64,000 bases of DNA. It comes from Diatrype stigma (taxonomy: Eukaryota; Ascomycota; Sordariomycetes; Xylariales; Diatrypaceae). The position numbers and the translations under genes are program-made. Every line of letters begins with the position of its first letter. Within the stretch, counting starts at the first letter, position 1. Below the pieces are notes generated by a model. The model was not told the origin of the DNA, made no database searches, and saw nothing but the letters and a program-made list of their open reading frames with translations. The stretch covers positions 1 to 64,000 of the forward strand of contig JAKJXP020000098.1 in assembly GCA_022225965.2 (NCBI GenBank), in the 5' to 3' direction. This document shows positions 14,001 to 25,980 of the stretch, piece by piece.

Positions 14001-15959
14001 AATAAAATCTTCTTAATAATTTCGAAACTTTCAAATGCTTAAATTTCGAATCCTTTTAGCTACGGAATATAATTAAACCATATTACCGATTCGCTAAAAC
14101 CAGTAATCGAAATAAATTCCAAGCGTTCTCGATAATTCTAAAAATCGAAAAACCCAAAATTTTTAACACAGAATTTTTAAATTTCCGTATCGCTATTTAT
14201 ACGTTTAATTAAGGCCTTTAATAATCGGATGGCTTATTTGGAACCATTAAAGGCGTCCGTATTTATAAAGCGGCTTCGATATTCCGGTTATTTTAGGATT
14301 TGGATAGCTTGTTTTAATGCGTCCCATAATTATTAAAACCGGAAAAACAACTAATCGTTTTTAAAGTTTTTCGAACGCAATATAAGTTATTAAATATATA
14401 CCGATAATTGGTTACTAAAAAGTGTTTCGTTTTGCTGTAATAAATATTTCCGCAATAACGCTTCGTTTCGTATATACGCTTAAGAATTTCGCTTAATACT
14501 ATTAATAACATAATAGTTATTAAAAAATTCCGTTTACGCCTAAGCATTAAATGGCTTTTCATAAGAATACTTTTTATATCGTTATAATGCATTATCCGGC
14601 ATATATAATCCAAATGGCCCTATATAGAATTATTTCTTTAAGCGACATAATTCGTTGGCGGAATAATCGGTTTTTTCGGCAACGAACGGTTATTAATAAT
14701 GCTAAAAATCGGTATTCTCTTTGCGGCGACGATTCTTTTCGGTAAAAATATTTTTTCCTATAGTTTCCATGGATATCTTAAATTATTTAAACCATTCCTT
14801 AAAATAATGCTTTATTTTAAATTTTTTTTCGTTATTAAAATAAAATTAACTTGCCGATATAATAAAAATACGACTAAGCTACTTTTATTCGGATATAACA
14901 AAGTTAGGCATAATTATTAATTTCCCAAAACTTTTCCGTATCGTTTTCGATACCGGCTATTCCAAATTCTGGGCGAACGACATTTATTAAGGAATTCCGT
15001 ACCGATTTATATACGCAAAAATCCTTGGCTTTAAATCGTCCGGTTAAAATAAATCCTTTAGGTTTATTTAGCCTTTCTAAATAATTAGGTTTCTTATCGA
15101 AAAGCCTTTAGGTATTAACGAATTATTCTTTTTTGCAATAATGGCGGACGTATCGTATAAAAGAAACTCTAAAATGGCTAACGATTCCTAAAGGATAATC
15201 CCTTTTTTTTTAGGAATTAATCCTATTAAAAGAACCGTTAATCCTTCCGTATTAGCTATGCGTTTAAAAAAAAAATCCTTCCGAACGTTTAAACTTTTTA
15301 ATTAACAAAAGTTCCGCCTTAATAATATTATTCGTTAAAAAATTTAATAACTCCTTTTATTAACGTAACAATATTAAGAAATTCTAAAGCTTTCGGATTT
15401 CTTTTTTAATACTTTTCTGCGAAATTATAAAAACCGCCGGTTCCGATATCGGCTATATAATTATATTCAGTCCTTTGTTATATACCGTTCTTATTTATTG
15501 CATAATTTCCTTAATTCGCATTAAAAGGATAAACTAAGATTTTAAAAAATCCTAGGCGTTTGTTAAACCTATAATCGTAAGCTACAAATTAATAAGTTCG
15601 AATTCCTATATTGCTAGCAATTAAAGCCAATTTTCGTATAAAGCAAAAAACGCCTTTTTTTATTTATAAGGCGCGTTATAATAGGTTATCGGAAAAGTTT
15701 TATAAAAAGCCGTAAATAATGTTATGTTTTCGTTTATAAATTCGTTATTTAATTTAAATAATTCTTTTAAAGTAATTAGGATTTTATTTGTTTAAGCCGG
15801 TATTTAATTAGCCTATTTCGAAGCAATTCGGGCCTTTTAATTTTTTTTGTTTATCGTAAGATTTAAAGGGATTTACGTTTTTAGCAGTTACGCGTCGTCT
15901 TCGAAATTTAATAAATTGCAAACAATCAATATTAAATTTTAACCAAAAATGCTACTATA

Positions 15960-16221
15960 TGTTATAAACGTTCCGGACTTCCTGCTTTTAATTAAAAATA
16001 CCAGCGGCGTCGATAACGTCGATTATATATAAGGACATAATATCGCTATATAATGTTTAATACTATTTATTACCAGTATAGGAATAAAATTATAAAGTAA
16101 TAAAAGCATGAATTGTTATGAAATACTAGGAACTCTAAGGATTTCTATATAGTCCTTAACAATACTAAATAGAGATACGTAATATTAAGTAATCCTAGGA
16201 ATTACTGTACTACGTAATACA
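15960..16221 (-). repeat. Gypsy 5' LTR (right)
   Basis: Direct partner of 5647-5908. The two copies differ almost only by transitions in both directions. The shared core GGCGTCGATAACGTCGA is unchanged. Confidence 0.75.
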
Positions 16222-18120
16222 TTTAAGTCCGTCTTTATATTTAATATTCCCTTCGACGGTATATTTAAGAAAAGGGTAATTCCGATTATTGCCCGATTTT
16301 TTATTTATTCCTACCGGCGTTCGAAATAAAGCATTTAGCACTTTTCCGGATTACCCGAATAATATTCGTTATAACCTAAACAATAAGGATAATACTTTAT
16401 TTCCTTATACGTAAGGCATAATTTGTTTTGTTTTTGTCGATATTTACGAATAAATTAAGAACTTTTTAAAATAATGTTATTATTATTTATTATTTTCGTA
16501 ACTTTATTCGTTACGATTAAAAATATAAGTTTAATATTAATAAATTCGGAAGCCGTTAATCGATAAATTTCCTTTTGGAATTCCTTTTATTTTAATTCGT
16601 TATAAAGGATTTTTTATTCGATTATGCGATACCATTCGAAATATCGGCTCTTAATTTTTAATATTAAAAAAGATAATTAAAAGTTTTCGGATTGCTTTAT
16701 TTCGAATTGTTTTAATTTTTTCGTTTGCTGTATAAATAAAACGTTAAAAGTCTTTAAAATTATGCCAGCCTTTAGGATTATATTTATTCATTAAATAATT
16801 AAAGCGTATTTATTAAATTCCGAAGCTACTGGTATTAATTTATAAATAAATATGAAAATTTCGAACGGATCCTTTATTTCCTTTCGATCGTAACCTGCAT
16901 TTTCCAATTTCGGCATTATTTGCCGTATAAAAAACGTTAATAAAGCACGCGCGTAAATGCGCTGCTTCTTTTAAAAAAGGACCGCCGGAAAGGTATCTTT
17001 ATTTTCCGGCTTAGGAATATTCGTATAATAAAAATATTTAAAGCCGCAATATTCGGCATTATCCAAAACGGATTTTTTTAGTCCCGAAAATTTTCTTTAT
17101 TCTTAAAAAAAAGCACCTTTAAAAAGGTAATAATGAAATTATTATTTATTATAAAACCTAACAGTAATTAAAAAACGATAAAGCCTTTATTAAATAGCAA
17201 TTAAAATAAAATTCGACCTAATAGAGAATTAAAGTGCGGCGAAGCTTTTATTAATAAGCAACTAAAATAATAATCGGCCCGGCAAAAACCGGAAAACGGC
17301 GATACCTCATTATAGCAAAATATTAAACGGCAAAGGATTTATATTCCTTAAGCCAATTTTTTTAACCTTTAATATTAACTTTTTTTAATTAACCTTTTTA
17401 TTTATCTTTCGGCATTAATTATTACGCAATAATAATTTATTTCGACGTAATAAAAAATATCGAATAAGCTTCGGCATTTGCTTAAAAAGGAAAAAACTAA
17501 ATTTACTGGTTTTATATTAAACGGCTTTATTTATTCGCAAATAATAAAAGCGGCTTATAGGAATTATCGCTAATAACTTATTACCTTTTAAATTCGTAAA
17601 AAAAACCTGCAAATAAAATATATTTTTAATATGGATTAATTAATTTATTAAATTATAAGGATTTTAAAAATAAATATTTAGTTAATACTGCTTAACCGAG
17701 AATATTTTTCTTAATATAAATCGTACATAATTAATACGATTTTGCTGCAAAACTTGTTATATTAAATAATACTTTAATTAATACGAATATTCGTATTTAA
17801 GCATATATAATGCCCGAATTTTAAATTATAAAATTCGTTCGAATTTAACGAAAGTATAATATATCAATTCATATCCTCGTAAAAAATCCGTATATAAGGT
17901 TAAATAATCGAATACCTAATTATTCATATTATTTTTCGATTATAATCGATTCAAAAAACGATGGCTTCGTTTTTAAAAGTTATAGGCGTATCCGTATTTA
18001 ATGCGATAACTTCGCCTTTTAAAAGAATATAATTGCTTTTTAATGAATTAAATTAATAAAAAATGTTCGAATCGTTATAAATAAACGAAAGCATATAAGG
18101 GATTCATAATTTATTACAAA

Positions 18121-18249
18121 TGCAAAGCAAAAAGCAGCTATAGGAAAGAAATTAATGATATAGATTTAAAGAAATCTAAGCAGGTGGAGTGCTAAAAGGC
18201 GGTTGCTTAGGTATGGGTAGTGCCATTAGGGCACTAGCCACGTAATATT
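18121..18249 (-). repeat. Putative 5' LTR of outer Copia-like element
   Basis: Direct partner of 1647-1775, with fewer C-to-T changes. It abuts non-RIP sequence at 18250, about 50 bp before the GH43 remnant, so this insertion probably removed or displaced the 5' half of that gene. Confidence 0.65.
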
Positions 18250-18302
18250 CTGATTCTATTTATTAAAAACAATGATCTTTAGTCTTGATTGCTCTCCATC
18301 AA

Positions 18303-18673
18303 CAAATAGCTTTCCTGGAACGGCGCCAAGAACATCGGCGTCGCCGTAACGGACTCACCCGAAGGCCCCTTCACTGGGCAACCGGAACCACTGATATACA
18401 ATGACGAGGACGTCACGACGAATATGGCCATCAACTCAATGGTGTCCCGCGACCCCATCTCAGGGAAGTACTACCTGTACTGGGGAAATGGTCGCTGCTT
18501 GCAGGCTGATCTGAAGACGACATGACCTCGATCAACAAGGGGACTAATGGCTCCTTTCCCGCGTTGACCGACTACTCGGAAGCGCTGTTCGAGGTATACC
18601 ACGACGGCCTCTACCACATGACTTACACCATCGCGCTCACGTGGGAAGAAGACTATAGGGTCGGTATGCCACC
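18303..18673 (+). pseudogene. GH43 glycoside hydrolase, central part (broken)
   Basis: Plus-strand frames encode NIGVAVTDSPEGPF and YYLYWGN, then after a one-base frameshift near 18520 (frame one ends at a TGA, the next opens with MTSINKG) LTDYSEALFEVYHDGLYHMTYT and EDYRVG. This is the order of motifs in family 43 beta-xylosidase/arabinofuranosidase catalytic domains (IGVAVSDSP, YLYWGN, a tyrosine-threonine block, EDYRVGYATS). The N-terminal third is missing: the sequence starts about 50 bp after the outer Copia. The C-terminal part continues at 26284 on the far side of a hAT-like insertion. The active enzyme would be secreted and act on hemicellulose; this copy cannot be functional. Confidence 0.8.
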
Positions 18674-18681
18674 AGCACCTC
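18674..18681. repeat. hAT target-site duplication, left
   Basis: AGCACCTC, paired with AGCATCTC at 26276-26283 (7 of 8 identical). The pre-insertion sequence reads GCCACCAGCATCTCGCCGAT, which fits the GH43 coding context. Confidence 0.75.
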
Positions 18682-19091
18682 CAGGGCGTCACGCAACGCA
18701 ACCTGTGCAACGCGATTGCCACCAATTGGTTGCCACCAGCTTTTGCAACCCATCCATTCGAGATTTTTTCTGAATTGCGCAACCTGCAACGCAACCCACG
18801 ATACCTTCCTTTGGTTGCGCAACTGGTTGTACGTTGCAGTGGCTGGTAATTGTGGCTAGTATATATAAATTAGTCTACGGGTCCAGAAGGGTTCCACACC
18901 GCAACCTGCCATCTACAACAACAACAATCAACAATTCGATCAGCTCTATAACCGCGCCGCCGCTTTCCCGCCCACCGTCCCTGCTGACGCCTGCGGTTAT
19001 AGCGAACGGAAAGAGGAGGATCTCAATAGGGGGGATATAAACAGGGGGGTTATCTATAGGTTTTGATTTATCCTTTGTACGTACAGGGCTG

Positions 19092-19310
19092 CCTTAGGCC
19101 GGCCGCGAGAACAGCCTTCGGCTGTTCTCACGAGCGCTACAATACCCTCACGCGAGGGGTCCGCGCAAGCCGCTATAAGCCGCTTTCACAATACCCTCAC
19201 CCGAGGGCACCGCTCAAACAGCTGAAAGCGGCCTTCACGAGCGCAACAACAGCCTCACGAAGCGCTACGCAGCAGCGCTCTCCGAGCGCTGCAGCGGCCG
19301 GCCCCTAAGG
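19092..19310. repeat. GC-rich hairpin cluster inside the hAT-like element
   Basis: About 220 bp of GC-rich sequence in an AT-rich surrounding. Its ends are related inverted repeats (CCTTAGGCCGGCCGC at the left, GCGGCCGGCCCCTAAGG at the right). Inside are a perfect 10-bp-arm hairpin (19107-19129, GAGAACAGCC/GGCTGTTCTC), repeated CAATACCCTCAC motifs each followed by a complementary GAGGG, and repeated AGCGC palindromes. No coding function is supported. Confidence 0.6.
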
Positions 19311-19477
19311 GGGCTCACACCACCAATACACTGTTCCAATACCCTCTGATCGAATTCCTGAAGTGATTTGTAGACCGCTACGTTAAGGATTATAGGGGCT
19401 AATAAGGGTTAAAGTAAAGGCTAAGGAAAAAGGAAAGGGGTTTATTAGGAAAGGGTTGCCAGAAAGGGGTTACCAGA

Positions 19478-19875
19478 TATAAGATTATACGGTATATGGT
19501 TATACTGTATTAGATAATACGGATGTAGCAGTAGAATAAATAGGCACTAAATAAGGTTAAGCAAACGTATATAAAGGTAATTATTTAAGTATAAAGTAAT
19601 ATTCGTATATGTATATAAATGTATATATATATGTATAAGGTTCCGACTTCTTATATATCAATTAGGTGGCTATTACCCCTATTTATATACAGAGTATTTC
19701 CTAATGCGGTAATTGTCCCTATCCTTTTTATTATAATGGAAGTCCTTATTTCTTTTATTCCATACAATAATTGCTTCCGGCAATATACCGTTTCTAGCAG
19801 TAATTCTGCTATATAAATGTAATTCCTTTATAATTGCTTTGTTATACTGTCTTGCTATATTTAGCAAATTCTATA
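19478..19875 (-). repeat. Copia 3' LTR
   Basis: 398 bp, aligned throughout with 25583-25980. On the sense (minus) strand it starts TATAGAATTTGC where the other LTR starts TGTAGGATTTGC. The changes are transitions consistent with RIP of the canonical TG end. Confidence 0.9.
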
Positions 19876-19884
19876 CCCCCTTTT
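19876..19884 (-). other. Copia polypurine tract
   Basis: On the sense strand AAAAGGGGG lies directly upstream of the 3' LTR, the expected place for plus-strand priming. Confidence 0.7.
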
Positions 19885-20899
19885 AATAATTATCGAAAGC
19901 CGTAAATAAATATTAATTTATAAGATTTGTCCTTATAACTAAATAACGTATATATATATATCAGGAAAACCGTTATAACGGTAAAACCTATATAAAAAAA
20001 AAGGTAATTATATAAGCGAATAATAAATGCAGGTATATAAGTAATTATAATTAACTAAGTACCTGCTTTGCCGGCTTGTAATTATATAAGCAAGGCTATA
20101 TTGGAACAGCTTATAATTATATAAGCAAGGCTGTATTTATATATAACTATATGAGCCCCTATTAGAATATAAAAAGCTTTCCAGCTTATCCTTTTTTTAT
20201 TCGGTATTAAAAAATTAATAAAAAATTACTTATTTATCGTATAAAGCCCAGATTAAAACGTACGTATACGGAAAAAATTAGGCTTTTAATAGGGAAACCT
20301 TTAAAGGAATAAAACCACTATATACTAATTATATTGGCTAATTTTATTAGCTTATTTAATATAACGCTAAATATCGGCTTTATTAAAAAATCAGCTAGCT
20401 GTTTTGCTATATTAATATAATGTAATATAGCCTTATTATTTATTATTACCTCTTTATTAAAATAATAAATTATATTTATATGCTTAATTCTTTTATAAAA
20501 TTTAGGATTATTAGCTAACTTTTAGGCGGCATCGTTATTTACATATATTTTTAAAAACTAATCCGGATAATTTAAGTTTAATTCTTTATTTAAGTAATTA
20601 AACATATTACCTAAATATACGGTTTCTTTTAATCTTTCCTTTAAAGCCATATATTCTGTTTTATAAGAACTTAAGGATATTATTTTCTAAAGTTAAAAGG
20701 TCCAGCTTATAGGATTAAAATTACTCCTATTTGTTAAACTGGTTATATATCCACTTATAGATTTTCTATTTAATAGGTTACTTTTTTAATCAAAATCTGT
20801 ATAAACCTTTAATTCCAAAATTCCGTTATACTTATATATAATCCCTATATTAGGGTGTTTTAATAAATATTTCCATATTTTGTATAATTCCTTAAAGTG

Positions 20900-21560
20900 G
20901 TTTATACTTGGGTTATTTATAAATTTGGCATAAATGCATATAACGTAAGTTATATTAGGTCGAGATTTTAAAGCTAGGTATAATAAAGAACCTATTTGCT
21001 TTTAATAATTTATAATTTCTATATTTAAAGCTGTTAATTTATTTGTTTCAAACTTAAGGCCGGGAATATAAGGAATATTTCCTGGCTTTATATTTGGATT
21101 ATTACGTATATTGTATTTAATAAACAGCTTTTTTATATATCGTTTTTGGCTTATACGTATTTCTTTATTAGGATAATCGATTTTTAAATCGTTACTTAAA
21201 TAAGTAAAAACGGAACCTATTTTATTTAGCTTAATAGATTTTAATAGCTTTATGGCTAAATTATTTATACCAGCTTCGGACGGGCTTATTATTAATAAGT
21301 CGTTTACATAATAGATAATAACAATATTACTTATTTTATTTATAAATATTCCTTCGTCGTAAGGAAATACAGTAAATCCTTCGGTTAATAATATTTGAAA
21401 TAGGAATTTATACCAAAGCTTAAGTGATTGCTTTAAGCCGTATAAGGCTTTATTAAGCTTAGTTATTTTATTATAAGCTTTTAAATAAAAACCTTTTGGC
21501 AGCCGTATATAAATTTCTATATTTATATTAAAGTAAATAAAAGCGTTTTAAACGTCGTAT
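20900..21560 (-). pseudogene. Copia reverse-transcriptase remnant
   Basis: Minus-strand blocks IQYDV-stop-NAFIY, EIYIRLPKGFYLK, LNKALYGLKQS and YYVNDLLI follow the order of Copia RT (QMDVKTAFLNG, EIYMRQPPGF, LNKALYGLKQSPR, YVDDLLI). One of the two catalytic aspartates is replaced by Asn. RNase H sequence probably continues to about 20300 but is too degraded to delimit. Confidence 0.75.
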
Positions 21561-23004
21561 TGTATTATAGGCCACTCCTTATTAACGGTTATTATTAATA
21601 ATAAGTGCCACGTTTCCGGTTTGGCTATAATGGAAAAGGTTTCCAAATAATCTATTCCTAACTGTTGGTTATATTCTTATATAATAAATCTAGCTTTAAA
21701 GCGTTTAGATTTATCTTTATTGGTTATTCAGTTAGGTTTAATAAAGTTACTTTTAATAATAGGTTTAAATTTAAACAGCCAACGAATTCCTATAGGATAT
21801 TTTCCCTTAAGTAGGTTCATTATACTGTAAGTATTCTGTTTTTCCAATTCCGTTATTTCTGCTTTGCAGGTTAAATATTAGGATTTTCGATTTATATCAT
21901 CCATTACTTGCTTATACGTAATTGGTTCGGTTATAAAAGCCGAAAGAATAAAATCAGCTTTTCCTTTTTTTTTTTACTTATAAGCTAATTAAATAATAAC
22001 GTATCTTTTATTGTATATAATAAATGGTCTATATTAATTTTTATACAGTCCTGTATAGAATTTGAAAATATAGGAAAGCTTAAAGGTATAAGGATTAAAT
22101 TATTAAGCTTAATCCTTTTATTTAAATTCTGGTTATTATTTAAATTTCGATTAATTGTAGTAACAGCGGCTATTCGTTTTATTGAATTATTTATAACAGC
22201 TATAGCTGTTTTAGTTACATACCGTTTGCCCGGTAATTCCTTTATTTGCTTATAATTAAAATTATTAGCTAAATTAATTGGTATAATTCCCGAAGCTTCC
22301 GTAGCCGTTATAGGTTTATTATTTAAACTTATAGCCGTTATAGGTTTATTAAACAGATAAAAGGGCTTCGGTATAGTTGGGCTTTTTATTACCTTTCCAT
22401 TTTGGATATAAGGAAATTCTTCTGTATTATTTACGGCTTCCAGGATGCCCCTTTGGTTTATATTGTTATTATTAAGGTCCTTAATAAAGATATCGTCCTT
22501 TATATTAACGTTCCTAGTTCATATAGGCCTTTGGGTTATTATATTCCAGATTTTGTAATTTTTATTTTCGATGCCGTAACCGATAATAACCCCTTTTCTA
22601 ATTTTAGGGTCCAGTTTATGCCGGTATTTATTAGTATTATAATAACACATAAAGCCTTATATATATAAATTATTAATATACGGCTTATGCCTATAATAAA
22701 TTTCAAAGGGCTGTTTATAATTTAAAGCCTTATATGGGATACGGTTATATATATAAGCCGCTGCCAATAAGGCTTTACCCTAAAGGTAATTAAGTAAGCC
22801 GAAAAAAATAAGAAACGTCCGTACTTTATTTAATAAGGTTAGGTTAATACGTTTTATTAAACCATTAGGTTCCTTTATATAAGCAGAAGTTATATAATGA
22901 ATAATACCGTACGTTTATAAGTAAATTTCGAAGCGTAAATTTATATACTTCATACCGTTATTTATAAAAAACTCCTTTATCTTATGCTTTATTTGATTTT
23001 CAGC

Positions 23005-23337
23005 CTATAGCTTATATACCTTAAAGGCTTTTAGAGCTTCTGATTTTGAATTTAATAGCTTAATTTCTACATAACGGCTTCGTTTATCCAAAAAGATAAT
23101 ATAATATTTATACCTATTATAAATATTAGGTAATGGACCCCCTAAGTTACTGTGTACCCTTTGTATAATATTATATTCCTTTTGGCTTATAGCCGTTTTA
23201 TTTATCCTGCGGTGGTCTTTTGTTATATTACAAATATTACATTTCCAATTATTATACTGGATGTATTCCTCTTTCGAAATTCTTATCCCTTTAAATATAA
23301 GGAATTCTATTAAGGGCTTTAAGAATAGATAACCCAT
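23005..23337 (-). pseudogene. Copia integrase N-terminal remnant
   Basis: A 110-codon minus-strand frame has WKCNICNITK (the C-x2-C of the GAG-pre-integrase zinc motif) followed by VHSNLGGPLP and YKYYIIFLDKRSRYVEI. In Copia integrases the latter reads VHSDLGGPLP...YFVTFIDDYSRY. The first catalytic Asp of the D,D-35-E triad is Asn here, another G-to-A change. Inactive. Confidence 0.8.
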
Positions 23338-23676
23338 TTTGTTATGTTATGTAATAAGCTTATTAAATATAGGCTAATTAATGAAATTTAATATATTCTT
23401 TGGTTTATTTTGGCCGGTAACCACCTTAAACGGTATATAATATAATCCGTTTTTATAATATCCTTTTATAATAAGGTCCTTATTTTTATTATATAACTTA
23501 ATGCTATTAATGGCATTTATAACTGTATAACAATTCTTAAGCTTATTTATAAATAAAAAGTTAATACCTAGTTTTAAAATATAATTAACCCTTTTTATCG
23601 TATATACCTTTTTAAAGGTAATATATTATATTATTAAATTATTAGCTTCTTTTATAATAAAGGAACATGCGTTGCT

Positions 23677-23985
23677 TTATTTTACGATTTTATGAATTTG
23701 CTTTATATTAACTAATAAATTTCTATTAGTTACAGTAATAAAAGTAGCCCCGTTATCCGCAACTAGCTTTATTATACCCTTATTTTTAAATTTCGTAAAA
23801 TTTAAATAATCTGGGCCAGAATTAATATTATATATAAAGCTGGCTTTATTTATATTATAACGACTTATTTCAAAATCGTCTATATTCATTTTTCCGGGCG
23901 TAAAAGAAAAAAGGGATTCGGAAAGATCTAATTCAAATAAATCCTCGTTTTTCCTTTTGTTGGATTCTTCCGATATAAGGCCCAA
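23677..23985 (-). pseudogene. Copia Gag/protease remnant
   Basis: A 102-codon minus-strand frame contains LVADNGATFITVTNR. Retroviral-type aspartic proteases of Copia elements have D-S-G-A/C-T preceded by hydrophobic residues, here D-N-G-A-T. The Ser-to-Asn change keeps the catalytic Asp visible. The frame ends at flanking stops and is not translated as a complete polyprotein. Confidence 0.65.
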
Positions 23986-25564
23986 AATAAGAATATCCTT
24001 TTCGGAATCGATTAGGGCACTTAAAAGGTTCTCCTGTTTCTTTTTTCGTTTTTCCTTCCTTAAGCTATTAAAGCTAATGGATTCTAAGGAATTATTTTTC
24101 TTTTGTTTTTTTTATTCCTTTTGGGGCCGGACTATTTCTTATTTACCTTATCCTTCTTTTTCTAGCTTTTTGGAGCCTTATTGGGATAAAGGAAATAACA
24201 GTCCTTTTCTTAATGCCCCTAAATTCTGTAATGGTTGCAATATATTTATTTTTTCTATTTCCAAGGCTTTTTGCTTTTTACGTAAAGGATTTTCTCCTTT
24301 TTATCCATTCCTTTGGATTTATCCATTAAAAAGGAAAACAAGGTATCTTTAAAAATTGCTAAAAAGTTCTGATGTAAAAATTGGGTAATATTTTGAACGA
24401 AAGCTTTATATTTTTCGGATAAATTATTTAATATCCAAGCAATTATAACTTAATTTAGAAGGTTTACTTTATTTAGCTTAAGCTCGTTCGTTATAAACCT
24501 TATTTTATTAAGGTAAGCTTCGAAAATATTAAAATCTTCTACAAAAAAATTAAAGAATTCCTTTAATAATAGAAATTCTGTTATAAATCCTTTTGGCCGG
24601 TAATAATTTTCTAGGGCCTCCCAAGCTTTTTTATAGCTTAATATGGATTTGATATAAATTAAGGGATCTTTTTCGTAAAGAAATTATATAATAGCCAAGG
24701 CTTTATTATTATCCTTTTGGATTAACGTTTTAAAAGAAATAGGGATTTCCTAACTTTCCTGGCTTTCTTGGCTTTTCTGGATTTCTACAGCTATTATGGC
24801 TATTTTCTTTATTTCCAAAATAAAGGCATGGTTCAGATTTTCCTTTATAAGGATAGCTTTTGCTTTAATGGCCCATATTTCATAATTCTTTATGCCCTTA
24901 AGCAGCGTAATGCGATTTTAAGGGTTAATTCCTATTATTATGGATAATTATATAAAAAAGGATAACGGTAAAATTAATCCCTTTTAAAATCTAAAAGCTT
25001 AAATTTTTTTGATTCGAATAATATAAGTTGCGTATTTTTTTAACGGTTAAATAAGGAATAACCGTAAAGTGAATATCGGTAATAAATAAAGATAATACAG
25101 CAATATAAAATACTACTTAATAAATAATTTTTATTTCCATAAATAATAAAGATAAAAGAATTCTGTTTTAAAATATAAAACTTAATTAATCAAGCTATTA
25201 AATGGTCCAAATTTCGTTTTAATCGGATAAGGTTTAGTAAAGATACGGACGAGTAATGGAATAAAAAGATTTGATATATTTATAACAAAAATATTTAGAT
25301 AATAATTACTTTGTAATTTAACGGAAAAAATAAATATGATAAATCGGTTTTAAAATCTAATTATCTTAATCGAAAGGATTTTAATGGTATAGAAATTTCC
25401 CGATTCGAATAAGTATTGGTCGAAATATAAATAAATGGATTAAAAATAACCTTAATTGTATTATATTTGCTGTCTCCTTTAGGGTAACCTTTTTTAAAAG
25501 AGGTATATTAGCTTCTGCAAGCCGTATAAAGGTCCTATAGGTATATATTGCCTATTTGGGCGCT

Positions 25565-25582
25565 ACCCCGGGCCTTATAACC
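25565..25582 (-). other. Probable Copia primer-binding site
   Basis: On the sense strand the bases directly after the 5' LTR read GGTTATAAGGCCCGGGG. This resembles the GGTTATGGGCCCAG type of site used by Drosophila copia with a half initiator-methionine tRNA. The match is imperfect, and the similarity is from memory. Confidence 0.4.
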
Positions 25583-25980
25583 TATAAGATTATACGGTAT
25601 ATAATTATATTATATTAAATAATACGGATATAGCAATGGAATAAATAAGCACTAAATAAGGTTAAGCAGACGTATATAAAGGTAATTATTTAAGTATGAA
25701 ATAATATTCGTATATGTATATAAGTGTATATGTATGTATATAAGGTCCCGACTTCTTATATATTAGCTAAGTGGCTGTTACCCCTATTTATATATAGAGT
25801 ATTTCCTAATGCGGTAATTGTCCCTATCCTTTTTATTACAATGGAAGTCCTTATTTCCTTTATCCCATACAGTAATTGCTTCCGGCAATATACCGTTCCC
25901 AGCAGTAATTCTGCTGTATAAGTGCAACTCCTTTGTAGTTGCTTTGTTATACTGTCTTGCTGCATTCAGCAAATCCTACA
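25583..25980 (-). repeat. Copia 5' LTR
   Basis: 398 bp partner of 19478-19875, keeping the TG start on the sense strand. It is followed downstream (plus-strand left) by a GGTTATAAGGCCCGGGG stretch and upstream by the CCAGA target duplication. Confidence 0.9.

Larger units (their letters stand above)
5647..16221 (-). mobile_element. Gypsy-type LTR retroelement, RIP-degraded, nested in the outer Copia
   Basis: Two 262-bp direct repeats (5647-5908 and 15960-16221) begin TGTTAT and end at ACGTAATA(CA). On the minus strand at about 10870-11020 a frame reads VLPIGFKN, a stop-interrupted segment, then YINDIIIF, matching the Ty3/Gypsy RT motif LPFGLKNAP...YLDDILIF with one catalytic Asp changed to Asn. 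CATTT occurs immediately left of the left LTR and at 16220-16224. It is a target duplication only if the LTR ends two bases earlier (TA), so the right edge is uncertain by 2 bp. All frames are broken and composition is extremely AT-rich. Confidence 0.75.
1647..18249 (-). mobile_element. Outer Copia-like LTR retroelement, RIP-degraded, interrupted by a Gypsy element
   Basis: The segment is bounded by 129-bp direct repeats (1647-1775 and 18121-18249) interpreted as LTRs. On the minus strand near 3050-3110 a frame reads ALYGLKKA followed by a tyrosine-arginine-alanine stretch, matching the Copia reverse-transcriptase ALYGLKQSPRLWY motif. Near 2930-2950 it reads YINDI, the YVDDI catalytic box with Asp replaced by Asn. 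Frames are full of stops. A purine run (AAGGGGC on the minus strand, about 1776-1783) abuts the left repeat, as a polypurine tract should, so the element reads right to left. A 10.6-kb Gypsy insertion at 5647-16221 splits it, leaving about 6 kb of its own sequence. No target duplication is visible outside the repeats. Confidence 0.7.
19478..25980 (-). mobile_element. Copia LTR retrotransposon, 6.5 kb, degraded
   Basis: LTRs of exactly 398 bp (19478-19875 and 25583-25980) are flanked by the 5-bp target duplication CCAGA (19473-19477 and 25981-25985). The element reads right to left. From 5' to 3' it shows a protease-like LVADNGAT block (about 23750), an integrase region (23005-23337), RT blocks (about 21100-21560), and a polypurine tract AAAAGGGGG next to the left LTR. 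The Copia order protease-integrase-RT is preserved, so the superfamily call is firm. Stops and G-to-A/C-to-T changes pervade it. It inserted into the hAT-like element, so it is the youngest of the three nested insertions at the GH43 locus. Confidence 0.9.

Noticed and set aside
5642..16226. A firm target-site duplication for the Gypsy element
   Set aside because: CATTT matches only if the LTR ends in TA. With a TG...CA LTR the flanks do not match, so the duplication is given as uncertain.
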